Positions 44,422 through 53,324 of a DNA stretch of 64,000 nt are shown in pieces. The stretch's first letter is position 1, and every line of letters starts with the position of its first letter. Where the stretch lies: positions 682,001 to 746,000 of the forward strand of contig JANPZW010000015.1 in NCBI GenBank assembly GCA_024707385.1. The letters run 5' to 3'. The position numbers were made by a program, and so were the translations under genes. The DNA is from Cellvibrionaceae bacterium. GTDB taxonomy: Bacteria > Pseudomonadota > Gammaproteobacteria > Pseudomonadales > Cellvibrionaceae. Below the pieces are notes generated by a model. That model was given only the letters and a program-made list of their open reading frames with translations. It was not told the origin of the DNA and did not search any database.

Positions 44422-45066
44422 TTAGGCGGGCTCGACGTATGGCTCCGCAGCGCGGCGGATTGAAGTGGGTATGCCTGGCAATAAATGGTTCATCCGGACG
44501 GCCTTAGTTGTCAGGTAATCCTGATTTTCCCGGTTCAGGCCGACTTCGATTGGAACGCGCGCGGTAACGGGTACACCTTCGTTGGCAAGCGCATGGATTT
44601 TTTCCGGATTGTTGGTCAGCAGGCGCACGGATTTGATTTTGAGATCGCGCAGAATCGCCGCCGCCAGCCAATAACGGCGTTCATCGGCACCGTGACCGAG
44701 CATCAAATTGGCGTCCACCGTATCGTATCCCTGGTCCTGCAAATTGTAAGCACGCAGTTTTTGCTCCAAACCTATGCCGCGCCCCTCCTGTCGCAAATAG
44801 ATAACAACGCCACGGCCAGCGCGGGCAACCAAGGCCAAGGCGCGATTTAACTGCTCACCGCAATCACAGCGCAAAGATCCCATTACATCGCCGGTAAAAC
44901 ATTCGGAATGTACGCGGGCCAGCACGTCCTCGCCGGCGACCGCGCCGTAAACAAATGCGAGATGCTCCTTGTCATCTTCCGTATTCAGGTAATGATAGAG
45001 ATGGAAATCGCCGTGCCGGGTGGGAATACGGGCGAACGTGGTACGAGTGATCGAATGTTGAGTCAT
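44422..45066 (-). CDS. ribA: GTP cyclohydrolase II
   Basis: 214 residues. Zinc ligands Cys56, Cys67 and Cys69 in ECFTGDVMGSLRCDCGEQL, substrate and catalytic loop VIYLRQEGRGIGLEQKL, and C-terminal SVRLLTNNPEKIHAL match RibA. Opens GTP to 2,5-diamino-6-ribosylamino-pyrimidinone phosphate, start of riboflavin and related pathways. The reading frame runs on upstream into DUF3325, but that is best explained by a frameshift; ATG 45066 (MTQHSITRTTFARIPTRHGDF) is the natural start. With RibD-type reductase and PTPS-like genes nearby it probably feeds a dedicated secondary pathway. Confidence 0.88.
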   Translation of the reverse strand: MTQHSITRTTFARIPTRHGDFHLYHYLNTEDDKEHLAFVYGAVAGEDVLARVHSECFTGDVMGSLRCDCGEQLNRALALVARAGRGVVIYLRQEGRGIGLEQKLRAYNLQDQGYDTVDANLMLGHGADERRYWLAAAILRDLKIKSVRLLTNNPEKIHALANEGVPVTARVPIEVGLNRENQDYLTTKAVRMNHLLPGIPTSIRRAAEPYVEPA

Positions 45067-45094
45067 AGTGTCCGCTGCAAAAAATGAATGTAGG

Positions 45095-45423
45095 TCAGGC
45101 GTCTTCAACCTGTGCTGATGCGGATGCTGGCTTGGTAAAAAACCGAGCGCAAGAACGCTGCGTGGGCGGTAAGTGAACTGCAAGATCAGAATCAATCCCG
45201 CACCGCTCAAGATCGCGCAATACTCCACCAAACCATTGCCGATGCCGCGCTGATCGATAAGGTAAGCCGCAGCGAGACTCAGCGATGTCCAACCGACAAA
45301 AGATAATGCCTGCCGGTCAGCAGGGGAAAGCTCCGCCCCAGGCCACAAGACATGCAAATGGCGATTTTTCTGCAACGCCAGCGCGACAAAACCTATGTAT
45401 ACCAACAAGGTTGCCAGCAACAT
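45095..45423 (-). CDS. DUF3325 membrane protein (frameshift at 45137-45142)
   Basis: About 109 residues with three membrane helices (LLATLLVYIGFVALALQ, ALSFVGWTSLSLAAAYLID, VEYCAILSGAGLILILQFT), the DUF3325 pattern that accompanies PepSY-domain proteins at TonB receptor loci. The coding-strand T6 run at 45137-45142 appears to lack one T; with seven the protein ends LGFFTKPASASAQVEDA and stops at 45095. Read as sequenced it would fuse to RibA. ATG 45423 overlaps the PepSY stop (TGATG). Confidence 0.75.
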
Positions 45424-47018
45424 CAGGCATTCGCCTCCCGCGCGATTCCGGGAATGACGCCGTGAGTGGTAGCAGTCGCCGGCTTTGCGCGGCGCTGCAG
45501 ATGAATGGCAATGGCGGCAAATATACCGGCTGCTGCGATGCAGGTGAGATCAAATCCGGCAAATGCCCAATCACCCGCTGCCAAACTCTGATTGAGGCCG
45601 CGTTCGGTGGTCAATGCATTCACCAACGGCAACAGCAAAAATGCCGCAGCGGCGAGAGTCCATTGTTCAATCCAGGCGCGTGCAATCGGGCGGATTAACG
45701 GATACAGCAGCGCCAGCAACCAGACGCTGAACATAATATTGGCCTCCCAATCGACACGGCTCGGCAAATTTAAAGGCAGTAGGCGATTGGCAAGAAAATA
45801 AGCGGCTATGGCGATATGCAGGCCGGCAATGGTGCCCACGTTCAAACCTTCCACCAGACGAAAACCAAGATCCGGCCCGGATTTTTGTTTGATCTGTTTG
45901 GGCCGGCGTTTGACCACCCATAAAATCAGCCCGCTGGCGATAATGATGGCGCCGGCCAGGCCGGACAGAAAATACAGCCAGCGCAGCGTCCAGCCGGCGA
46001 ACAAACTTTCGTGCAGGCCGAGCAGGGTTTCATAAATATTGCGCGGCGCCACACCGCTTGCTGGCTGCTCGGAAAGCAACTCACCTGTGGTGCCATTGAA
46101 AATCAACTCATCGGTAGAGCGCAGAGGCGATTCCATATTTCGGCTGACGCGCACTCGGGCGTTGGCATCTCCCGGATAGATCACCTCCACAGTACTGACC
46201 TGATTTTGTCCCCAGCGCTCATCCAAAACCGCAACCAGGTTGTTTAAATCAATCAAGGGCACAGCGGTGCCGAAGGGTTCAACCAGCAAGTCTTCACGGC
46301 CCGCCAATTCATTGTTGAATTCCTGGCGATGTTTTTCGCCGAAACCGTAATTGCTGCCGAGGATGCTGGAAAACAAGGTAAAAACTAAAAATATCAAGCC
46401 GCTGTAAGTAATCATAAGAAAAAACGGCAGGGTGAGAACCGCCAATACAGCGTGCAGATCGAGCCATGAGCGCTGGCCTTTTCCGGGTCGGAACGTGAAA
46501 AAATCCGCGAATATTTTTTTGTGCGTAATCACGCCGCTGACAATCGCCACCAACATAAACATGCTGCAAATACCGATCAGCCAATCGCTGACGGAGCGGG
46601 GCATGTAGTGCAAGGCGTAATGCATTTTATAAAGCAATTGACCGCCGCCCGTGGCGCGCGCTTCCAGGGGCGCTGCTGTGGCGGGATCGAGATATTCCTC
46701 CGTGCGTTTACCGCGCTTGCCATTTACTGGCGGCTCTTCCGAGCGAATGCGTAAATGTGGCGTGTCGCGGTTGGTGGTGAGATAAACCGTCCAGCGCTCG
46801 GCGTCCTGCGCGCGTGCTTGTAAGCGCGCTTGCGCAGCGCTGAGCTGTTGTGCTACCGAGGCCGTTTGCACTGGCGCTTCCGGCTTCATCCATTGGTCGA
46901 TTTCACCATCAAAGCGTCCGAGATTACCGGTGACAAAAACAAAAAATAAAACCCAGCCCACTACCAGTCCGGTCCAGGTGTGCAACCAGGCCATGGATTG
47001 ACGGAAACCGTTTTTCAT
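45423..47018 (-). CDS. PepSY-associated TM-helix protein
   Basis: 531 residues. A first helix (WLHTWTGLVVGWVLFFVFVTG), a large periplasmic PepSY-type region, YALHYMPRSVSDWLIGICSMFMLVAIVSGVITHKKIFADFF, then several more helices including LHESLFAGWTLRWLYFLSGLAGAIIIASGLILW. Conserved in-membrane His residues suggest heme or metal binding; related proteins act as periplasmic ferric-siderophore reductases. GAGGGAT precedes ATG 47018. Here the operon is divergent from a TonB receptor and both have sigma-54 promoters. Confidence 0.88.
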   Translation of the reverse strand: MKNGFRQSMAWLHTWTGLVVGWVLFFVFVTGNLGRFDGEIDQWMKPEAPVQTASVAQQLSAAQARLQARAQDAERWTVYLTTNRDTPHLRIRSEEPPVNGKRGKRTEEYLDPATAAPLEARATGGGQLLYKMHYALHYMPRSVSDWLIGICSMFMLVAIVSGVITHKKIFADFFTFRPGKGQRSWLDLHAVLAVLTLPFFLMITYSGLIFLVFTLFSSILGSNYGFGEKHRQEFNNELAGREDLLVEPFGTAVPLIDLNNLVAVLDERWGQNQVSTVEVIYPGDANARVRVSRNMESPLRSTDELIFNGTTGELLSEQPASGVAPRNIYETLLGLHESLFAGWTLRWLYFLSGLAGAIIIASGLILWVVKRRPKQIKQKSGPDLGFRLVEGLNVGTIAGLHIAIAAYFLANRLLPLNLPSRVDWEANIMFSVWLLALLYPLIRPIARAWIEQWTLAAAAFLLLPLVNALTTERGLNQSLAAGDWAFAGFDLTCIAAAGIFAAIAIHLQRRAKPATATTHGVIPGIAREANA

Positions 47019-47036
47019 AAATAGATCCCTCAACGC

Positions 47037-47336
47037 TCAGACCAGAAATAACACCAGCGCCAGCAATATCAAAGTGCCTGCGACGCCTATCAGTAAAGTG
47101 CGAAAACTTTTTACGGAAAATACCCAAATGATCGCGGTGGCGTAGAGCGCAAAGCTCGCCAGAACGGCGCTCATCACTAGGCTGCCTCTAGGCAACGGCA
47201 GTATCTGCGTCAGCAAAATTCCCACTGCCAATGCAAATAGGTAACCACCCAATACGGCGATTAATATTCTGCCGAAGACTTGCCAACGGTAAAGCGCTAG
47301 CTCCTGGCCGGCATTCTTGGAAGCGCTTTTGCTCAT
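47037..47336 (-). CDS. DUF3649 membrane protein
   Basis: 99 residues, three membrane helices (RILIAVLGGYLFALAVGILLTQILPL, SLVMSAVLASFALYATAIIWVF, TLLIGVAGTLILLALVLFLV). DUF3649, PepSY and DUF3325 genes in this order are a standard accessory set for TonB-dependent siderophore uptake. First gene of the reverse operon under the promoter at 47403. Confidence 0.85.
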   Translation of the reverse strand: MSKSASKNAGQELALYRWQVFGRILIAVLGGYLFALAVGILLTQILPLPRGSLVMSAVLASFALYATAIIWVFSVKSFRTLLIGVAGTLILLALVLFLV

Positions 47337-47402
47337 GAGTGTTTACTCGTCAGTCGAGATGGGGCGGCATTAGTCATATACAAGGAATGAAGAAGCGCTG
47401 AT

Positions 47403-47418
47403 TGCAATATGCGGGCCA
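47403..47418 (-). promoter_or_regulatory. sigma-54 promoter for DUF3649-PepSY-DUF3325 operon
   Basis: Reverse strand TGGCCCGCATATTGCA: TGGC-CG-N4-TTGCA, one mismatch to consensus. Predicted start near 47392, about 56 nt before ATG 47336. Confidence 0.78.
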
Positions 47419-47500
47419 TCGGAAAACTGTCCCGATAGGCCCGGCAAATCCTCAATAACTGGCGTTTGCATGCGCCATGCGAAGGAAAAGCGCTGATGAA

Positions 47501-47522
47501 AACCCAACAGCATTGTTGGGTT
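47501..47522. promoter_or_regulatory. AACA-N4-TGTT dyad in a 9-bp inverted repeat (activator site or bidirectional terminator)
   Basis: CCAACAGCATTGTTGG lies in a perfect 9-bp stem with a GCAT centre. Its inner 14 bases match the palindrome at 8017-8032 except for two central bases. It is centred 120 bp upstream of the start site predicted from the reverse promoter and 260 bp upstream of the forward one. T-rich flanks on both sides also fit a bidirectional terminator, but a terminator between divergent promoters is less natural. Confidence 0.55.
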
Positions 47523-47597
47523 TTCTCTAGTGCGCGAATAGCAAATGTCGGACATTCCCCGGCCATCAACGTTTGTCACCTTCCTTTCTTTTGCTCC

Positions 47598-47618
47598 AGT
47601 GCAATTAGGGCACTGGCA
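47598..47618. promoter_or_regulatory. 7-bp perfect inverted repeat upstream of the TonB receptor
   Basis: CCAGTGC, 7-base spacer, GCACTGG, about 150 bp upstream of the forward promoter at 47746. The same arm-spacer geometry as the repeat at 1703. Binding protein unknown. No other gene or riboswitch is evident in 47337-47809. Confidence 0.4.
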
Positions 47619-47745
47619 TCAGAACAGTGAATCTGGAGTGTTCGCATCAGCCGGCTTCTACAGAAAGCTGGAAGCGTGAGTTAGTACAGGAGCAAGCTCT
47701 TTCAATCGTGGAAATTAGGTTTATTCATCCACAAAAAAAATCCTG

Positions 47746-47761
47746 GAGTATTTTTTGCTCA
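47746..47761 (+). promoter_or_regulatory. sigma-54 promoter for the TonB receptor
   Basis: TGGAGTATTTTTTGCT: GG-N10-GC with TGG and TTGCT. Predicted start near 47772, about 38 nt before ATG 47810. Confidence 0.65.
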
Positions 47762-47809
47762 AGGCCTCGCCACGAATTGCCTGATTAAATTTCACCTTGG
47801 GGTTTTACC

Positions 47810-50483
47810 ATGTCGCATCAATACCGCCGCCCTGCGAAATTGCATTCGCGCGCGCTTTTTTCTTATCGCTTGTTAAGTTCCGGCTTGTTTTTGCTTGTCA
47901 CCTCCGCCTATGCCGCGGACGGTACTGTGCAATTGGCTGCAGTGGCGCCTCCCGCCAACATCGTGGAAACCGTTATTGTCCAGGGAGCGGTGGTTTTATC
48001 ACGCAACCGGCTTGAGTCACTGCAGGATGTGCCGCTGTCGATTTCGGTGGTACCCGGTGAAGAATTGGAGCGTCTGCACGCCTCCGATCTCGGCGCCATC
48101 ACCAAACGGGCGGCGAATATTTCCTGGAACCAGGGCAACCAGCGCACCAGCAGCGTCTCCATTCGCGGCGTCGGCAAAGTGGGGCAGACCGAAGCGCAGG
48201 ACCCCAGTGTCGGCATCATCGTCGACGGCGTGAGTTATGCCTATAACCCCATGTCATCGAGTTACAACTTTGTTGATGTCGAAGCGGTGGAAGTAACCCG
48301 CGGTCCACAGGGCACTCTGATGGGGAAAAAGCGCCAGCCTCGGCGTGGTGAACATCCGCACCCGCCGTCCATCGTTTGAATCCAGTGCGGATTATTCCGT
48401 GCTTTTCGGCGAGGACGATACGTTAGTCGGTTGGTTTGCCGGCGGTGGCGGAATCGTCGATGATCTACTCGCTTGGCGCACGACCTTGGCATTTGAGAAA
48501 GGCGCCGGAGACATTGAGAACCGCTACAACCCTGACAACACTTATCAAAACAAGGATAGGGTCTCGGGGAGGGTTCAGTTTCTTTTGACACCGACGGAGA
48601 ATTTCTCCGCGCGCCTTGCAGTGGACGCGCAACCCCGCGGCGGCGAAAACACCAACGGCAGAACTTTTTATACACCGACACCGCAATATTATGCCGACGG
48701 CGTTACCCCGGTCAGGCTCGGCAGTGATGCTTCCACCCGGTTGGCGCGCCGCTGGTTTACCCAAAAAGACAGCTACAGTTACGAAGATAATTATCTCCAC
48801 GGCAACGGCGACGGCACTCTTTATAACGACGCGCAGCAACCGGTGGTGACGGGCACCAACGGCCGCGCATTGGAGTTGAACTGGTCGGTGGGAAATTACG
48901 ATCTTTTCTCTCTCACCGCCTATCGCGATTATCACTTCAATGCACACAACAATGACGAAGGCACGCCATTTGATATTCAGCGCAGCTCCGGTCAGGAAAT
49001 TTATTACTCGCAGTACAGTCAGGAATTCCGCGTAAGTTCGGAAATCGAAAATCTGGTGGATTACCAGGCGGGCTTGTATTTCCTGAATACCGAAACGGAT
49101 ATCCGTCGCAATGTCATTCTCGGAGCCGACGCCGGCGCCTGGTTTGCAACCAACGCCCAATATAACGCGCTGGACGCCGACGGCAACGGGCGTTACCTGC
49201 TGCAGAACAGCTTGGATAAAGTCTGGAAAAATGAAAACCTGCAAGAGGTGGAAAACAAAAGCGCTGCAATTTTCGCGCAGGCAAATTGGCATCTTACCGA
49301 CGATCTGACCGTCACCACCGGTGTGCGCTTTACCCGTGAGGATCGCAGAAATCCCGGCAGCAGCCTGATTTTTGATAATGGCAATGGCGCCGAGCTCAAT
49401 GCTTATGCAGTCAACGGCGTACGCCTCGGAGGATTCGACACCCTCGGGAATGGCGCACTGGCGGATACCGCTGTCGCAGATCCGGCGCAGGTGGCAGTCG
49501 CCGATTTTGTTGCGCAGAAATATTTCAATGTACCTACTTATGATGAATTGACGATCACTCAGAAACAGCAGGTTGGCCACGCCAAAGCCATTCGGCAGAC
49601 GCGCCTGGGTGTGCTGTGGAATTATGCAGAGCCCGAACCTTACAAAGATACCCAGCCCGCCTGGGTGCTCAGCCCCAGTTACCGGATCAACGATGAACTC
49701 ACTACCTATCTTTCCTGGCAGTACGGTGAAAAAGCGGGTATTTCCCAACAGGTGAATGGCCTGTCCTATCTGGCGAAGGCGGAAAAGAATAACGCCCTGG
49801 AGTGGGGCCTTAAAAGTGTTTTGCTCGATAATACGCTGACACTTAACTTCGATATCTTTTATACCGACATCAAGGATTATCAGCAGGCGGTGCAGGTGTA
49901 CGACGAATACACCACCACTCAGCTCAGCGATGGTACGAACTACTACACCTCAACCACCGGCAATGCGCCAAAAGTAGAGGTGAAGGGGGTGGAAGTAGAC
50001 GGCGTTTATTCCGGAATTCCCTATATCACTTTGAGATTCGCCGGCGCCTATAACGACGCTAGCTACAAAGAATTTCAATATTCAGCTCTGCCGCCGGAAC
50101 TCAATACGCCGGAAATCAGCGACGACATTCCATATTACGACGTCTCCGGTAAAACCCTTGCCGGCGCGCCAAAATACGCGGTCAATCTCGGTGCAGATTT
50201 CCGTATACCCGTATCCGACCAGTTTTTGTTTCACTCAAGCGCCAACTGGGCATTCACCAGCAAGTTCAATTCGGACAATACACTGTCGAGCTACGGCTGG
50301 ATCCCCTCCGGCAGCCTTGTGGACTTTGCGATAGGACTGGGCACCGAAGACGAGCGTTTTGATGTCAGCCTGATTCTCAAAAATGCGCTTGACGACGACC
50401 GCCCGCTGGCACGAACCTGGAACAGTTATACGCCCGCAATTTCGCGCTGGATCGGCTTGAGTTTTACCGGCAAATTATTCTAG
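47810..50483 (+). CDS. TonB-dependent outer-membrane receptor (frameshift at 48326-48330)
   Basis: About 890 residues after repair. Signal peptide (cleavage near AYA-AD), plug domain (LQDVPLSISVVPGEELERL, TSSVSIRGVG, VEVTRGPQGTLMGK) and a 22-strand barrel ending SRWIGLSFTGKLF with terminal Phe. The A5 run at 48326-48330 has one A too many; with four the plug reads GTLMGKSASLGVVNIRTRRP as in other receptors. Contains three Met and no Cys. Divergent from the DUF3649-PepSY-DUF3325 operon usual for siderophore receptors, but the sigma-54 promoters and neighbouring sulfatase genes suggest an organosulfur ligand. Ligand not determinable from sequence. Confidence 0.88.
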
Positions 50484-50625
50484 AAGCCATCTCAAAAATG
50501 CCGGCGCTTGCCAGATCAGGCGTCGGTAGCTGGCCGATTTGATCGTATTGAATGCCAACCCGCTCGCCGATACTACCAATACGCGACAGATCGAATCGGT
50601 TTGGATTGGAGGAAAAAAGTAAACT

Positions 50626-50653
50626 AAAAAAAACCCGCGGAGCACTCCGCGGG
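50626..50653 (-). terminator. strong intrinsic terminator for the reverse-strand haloperoxidase gene
   Basis: CCCGCGGA-GCAC-TCCGCGGG (50634-50653) with eight A on the plus strand before it, so reverse transcripts end in eight U. 26 bases past the stop of the gene at 50680. Confidence 0.9.
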
Positions 50654-50679
50654 AAAAAGGGTGTATGTCCTTCTCAGGG

Positions 50680-52509
50680 TCAGACCTTAATTTCAGTTCC
50701 GTCAAATTTCGTAAACGAGAATCCTTTAAAGGTTTCGTTATAGGTGGGACGGTAGTCTTGCAATACGCTAATCGCCAAGGCTTCGCCCAGGGCATGTGAT
50801 GCGGATATATCGGCGCGAGTGTGGAAACCGTTAAAGTTGCGGCCGAATCCGATATTGTTCACCAGCTTATTCAATTCACCACCCACCGTTAAAGGCTCGC
50901 CTTCCCACGGAATGAGTTTTGTCGGGTCAGATGGATCCACTTGTACGGGATTGGGAATCACGTAGGTCTCATCAAACCACGCTTTCAGCAAAGTTACCGG
51001 CGTGGCGGCGGAGATGGTTGCACCGCTGGGATAACCGGGATGTGTTGGTGCGCCCACGTTGCTGGCCAGCGGCAACAGATAACTGCCAAATTCCGCAAAG
51101 GTGCGCGCCACAGCATCCGAATTGAGAATATCCCGATGAATTGGATAGTCAGCACCGTTAGCCAGGACTTTGTGCACCAAACCGCCGTAGTCCTCCGGTC
51201 GCAAACGGCGATCGACATACCAGTTTTGATAGTAGGAGGTTTTAATGGCCAATGATGCCGCAAGGGCAATTAACCCCTGGATAAAGCTGCTGGAAAATGA
51301 CGACCCGGCCGATTGCGCTGTCGAGTTGACGTAGGGGTTGGCCGGATTTAAAGGCGCGCCAATACCACCGGCGAGAGGATTATCCGCCGCAGGTGCTGCT
51401 AACAGAATTTGCAGCGCGTGCAGATAAGTGGGACCGGAACTGCGCGCTACCCATGCTAAGTCCCGCCCATTAATGACATGCCGCCGACCACTTTCGGTCG
51501 TAATCGCTCTACCGGTGTCTATGCCATTGCGGATTGCCAGCCATTCTTCATATGTTGTGCCGAAACTTTCTCCCGCAGTTTGTATGGGACGCAATTGCGC
51601 TTGCGCGGGAAAGGTTCCCCATGCCGGCACGGGGCGCAATAAAAACTGCGAAATATAGGGGCCTTTCAAGGTTTCTGGCGGCACCACGTATTTTCCCTTT
51701 CTGCCACTACGGTCTGCCTGATAATCCACATATAGCGCGGTGCTGCGAAAGAGCGTCTGCGGCGTCACTTTGCCGCCTACTTTTTGACCGCGATAATCCG
51801 GTAGCCGGTTCAACTCCTCGACCGCTGCCAACACCAGCGGATGGTTGGCGTCGTCGTGATATTCACTGAAAGGTACATCGCGCAGCAGCGCCTGCCAATA
51901 AATCTCAATATGCTCCGCAGCCAAGGCTGCGCTGTCCAACCGCTCCGCCACAGGAATGGCGAGTTGGGCATTGGCAGTTCCAATCAGTGCCGTTGTCAAA
52001 GGACCTTGTGGATCGGCGAGCGGGCGCGTGCCACCCAGAATAACTTTCTCAAAATCCTCGTGTTTGCGTGAACGCAATGCTTTCAAAAAGGATGCGTAGG
52101 AATTTGGATCTACATGACCATTCGCATCATGTTTGAGTCCTTTGGTGGAAGTGCCGATTTTATTGGGATAACGCGCTTCATCGCCGTTATTTGGGTGGGG
52201 CGGAATATCTTTCGCATACTGTTTTGCTGCGGAGTCAACGCGCGCTTTGTAGGACTTTTTCGCAAGCGTTTTTGCGTGCAAGGTCCCGTATTGGTCATCA
52301 CGATGTAAATGTGTGTGATCCTTGCCAGGATGAGCCAATTTCTCTTGAGGCTCATGTGCGCTCGCTGAGTTGCTCAGCAGGGGCGACGCAAGGCCTGCAG
52401 CGGTCAGTGCTCCGGCTTTGCCGAGTATCGAGCGACGGCTGACACTGCTGGAGTGTTCGGTCGCATTTTCTGCAGGTTTATCAGCGTGTTCAGGAACGGT
52501 GATCGACAT
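50680..52509 (-). CDS. Tat-exported vanadium-haloperoxidase / PAP2-like protein with altered motif
   Basis: 609 residues. Tat signal SRRSILGKAGALTAAGLAS (about 25-43), His-rich linker (KDHTHLHRDD), then the acid-phosphatase/vanadium haloperoxidase fold in the C-terminal half: KTSYYQNWYVDRRLRPEDYGG (K and R-R anion ligands), HPGYPSGATISAATPVTLL, and FGRNFNGFHTRADISASHALG (R, H and the metal-linking His). The canonical PSGH is PSGA, so the usual acid-base His is absent. The start ATG 52509 follows CGGAGAAA. No Cys and no Met except the start, in 609 residues. Activity uncertain. Confidence 0.82.
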   Translation of the reverse strand: MSITVPEHADKPAENATEHSSSVSRRSILGKAGALTAAGLASPLLSNSASAHEPQEKLAHPGKDHTHLHRDDQYGTLHAKTLAKKSYKARVDSAAKQYAKDIPPHPNNGDEARYPNKIGTSTKGLKHDANGHVDPNSYASFLKALRSRKHEDFEKVILGGTRPLADPQGPLTTALIGTANAQLAIPVAERLDSAALAAEHIEIYWQALLRDVPFSEYHDDANHPLVLAAVEELNRLPDYRGQKVGGKVTPQTLFRSTALYVDYQADRSGRKGKYVVPPETLKGPYISQFLLRPVPAWGTFPAQAQLRPIQTAGESFGTTYEEWLAIRNGIDTGRAITTESGRRHVINGRDLAWVARSSGPTYLHALQILLAAPAADNPLAGGIGAPLNPANPYVNSTAQSAGSSFSSSFIQGLIALAASLAIKTSYYQNWYVDRRLRPEDYGGLVHKVLANGADYPIHRDILNSDAVARTFAEFGSYLLPLASNVGAPTHPGYPSGATISAATPVTLLKAWFDETYVIPNPVQVDPSDPTKLIPWEGEPLTVGGELNKLVNNIGFGRNFNGFHTRADISASHALGEALAISVLQDYRPTYNETFKGFSFTKFDGTEIKV

Positions 52510-52573
52510 AATGTTTCTCCGATTTTCTAAAAAAAGATTTAGGATAAAAGTCGCGTGCCGGCGTATGCGTAAA

Positions 52574-52589
52574 CGCAAAAGTTATGCCC
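52574..52589 (-). promoter_or_regulatory. sigma-54 promoter for the haloperoxidase-like gene
   Basis: Reverse strand GGGCATAACTTTTGCG: GG-N10-GC with GGCA and TTGC. Predicted start near 52563, about 54 nt before ATG 52509. A near-palindrome with TGATTTT and AAAATCA arms (52592-52613) abuts it, and an AACA-N7-TGTT dyad lies at 52671-52685. Confidence 0.6.
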
Positions 52590-52788
52590 ATTGATTTTTC
52601 TTGAAGAAAATCATCGAGTTGGATTTTTTTAGATTTAAAATGATAGAAAGGAAGTTGTCATTATGCTTCAAACAATTCACATGTTTTTTATTCGAGACAT
52701 TGGCGCTGCGAGTATTGCAGCACCAATCGAGAGAGGATTTGCGGGTTGATTAATTGATGTCTTTTCTTGGAAGCAGATCAGCAGGGAT

Positions 52789-53271
52789 TTATTGTTTAAG
52801 AGCGGGATCCCAATGTTCCGCAATTTTGCCATTTTCAATACGGAACATGTCAAACCAGGTTGTGGTGTATTTCTTCGAAGGGTCTTTGGGATCTGCATAT
52901 TCCCGCACAAAACTGAGAATAACCAAATCCCCGTCGGCGGTGATCGCGACCAGGGGCGCCGCGACTGTGTCTTCAACCGGCTTGGGTTTCTTGATCTTCC
53001 CGAAAAACTTCACAAACGCCGCGCGGCCGGTTGGCACGTTCGGGTTATGTTGAATGTAAGTTTCCGCCATGTATTTATCGGCCAGTTGAAGCTGGCCCGC
53101 CTCGAAAACTTCACGCCAGAAGTCATAAACAAGGCGCTTGTTCTGAGCAAGCTTTGGATCGGCGCTGTGCAGGAGAGCAGCGTGATCAGACGCCTGGGTG
53201 ACGGGAACCTGAGCGAATGAGGCGCTGGTAAAAGCAGCTGCTAACAATGCAGCTGCAAAAGCTTTTTTCAT
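52789..53271 (-). CDS. exported SnoaL/NTF2-like protein
   Basis: 160 residues, signal peptide (cleavage near SFA-QV, 20), then a SnoaL-like cone fold: LVYDFWREVFEAGQLQLADKYMAETYIQHNPNVPTGRAAFVKFF and the C-terminal TTTWFDMFRIENGKIAEHWD. Related proteins are polyketide cyclases, isomerases or binding proteins. Last gene of the rhodanese-sulfotransferase-sulfatase operon. No Cys. Confidence 0.83.
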   Translation of the reverse strand: MKKAFAAALLAAAFTSASFAQVPVTQASDHAALLHSADPKLAQNKRLVYDFWREVFEAGQLQLADKYMAETYIQHNPNVPTGRAAFVKFFGKIKKPKPVEDTVAAPLVAITADGDLVILSFVREYADPKDPSKKYTTTWFDMFRIENGKIAEHWDPALKQ

Positions 53272-53324
53272 AAGAATATTCCTTGTTCGTAAATTGCCAC
53301 TGGCAGAAAATCGCTTCTCCGCCG

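Noticed and set aside
47337..47809. Cobalamin-type or other riboswitch upstream of the TonB receptor
   Set aside because: No B12-box or other conserved core is visible; the inverted repeats fit protein-binding sites.
48465..49748. Long reverse-strand open frame (427 codons) within the TonB receptor gene
   Set aside because: Antisense to a clear receptor; no ribosome site, no family pattern, many rare combinations. The forward strand explains the sequence.
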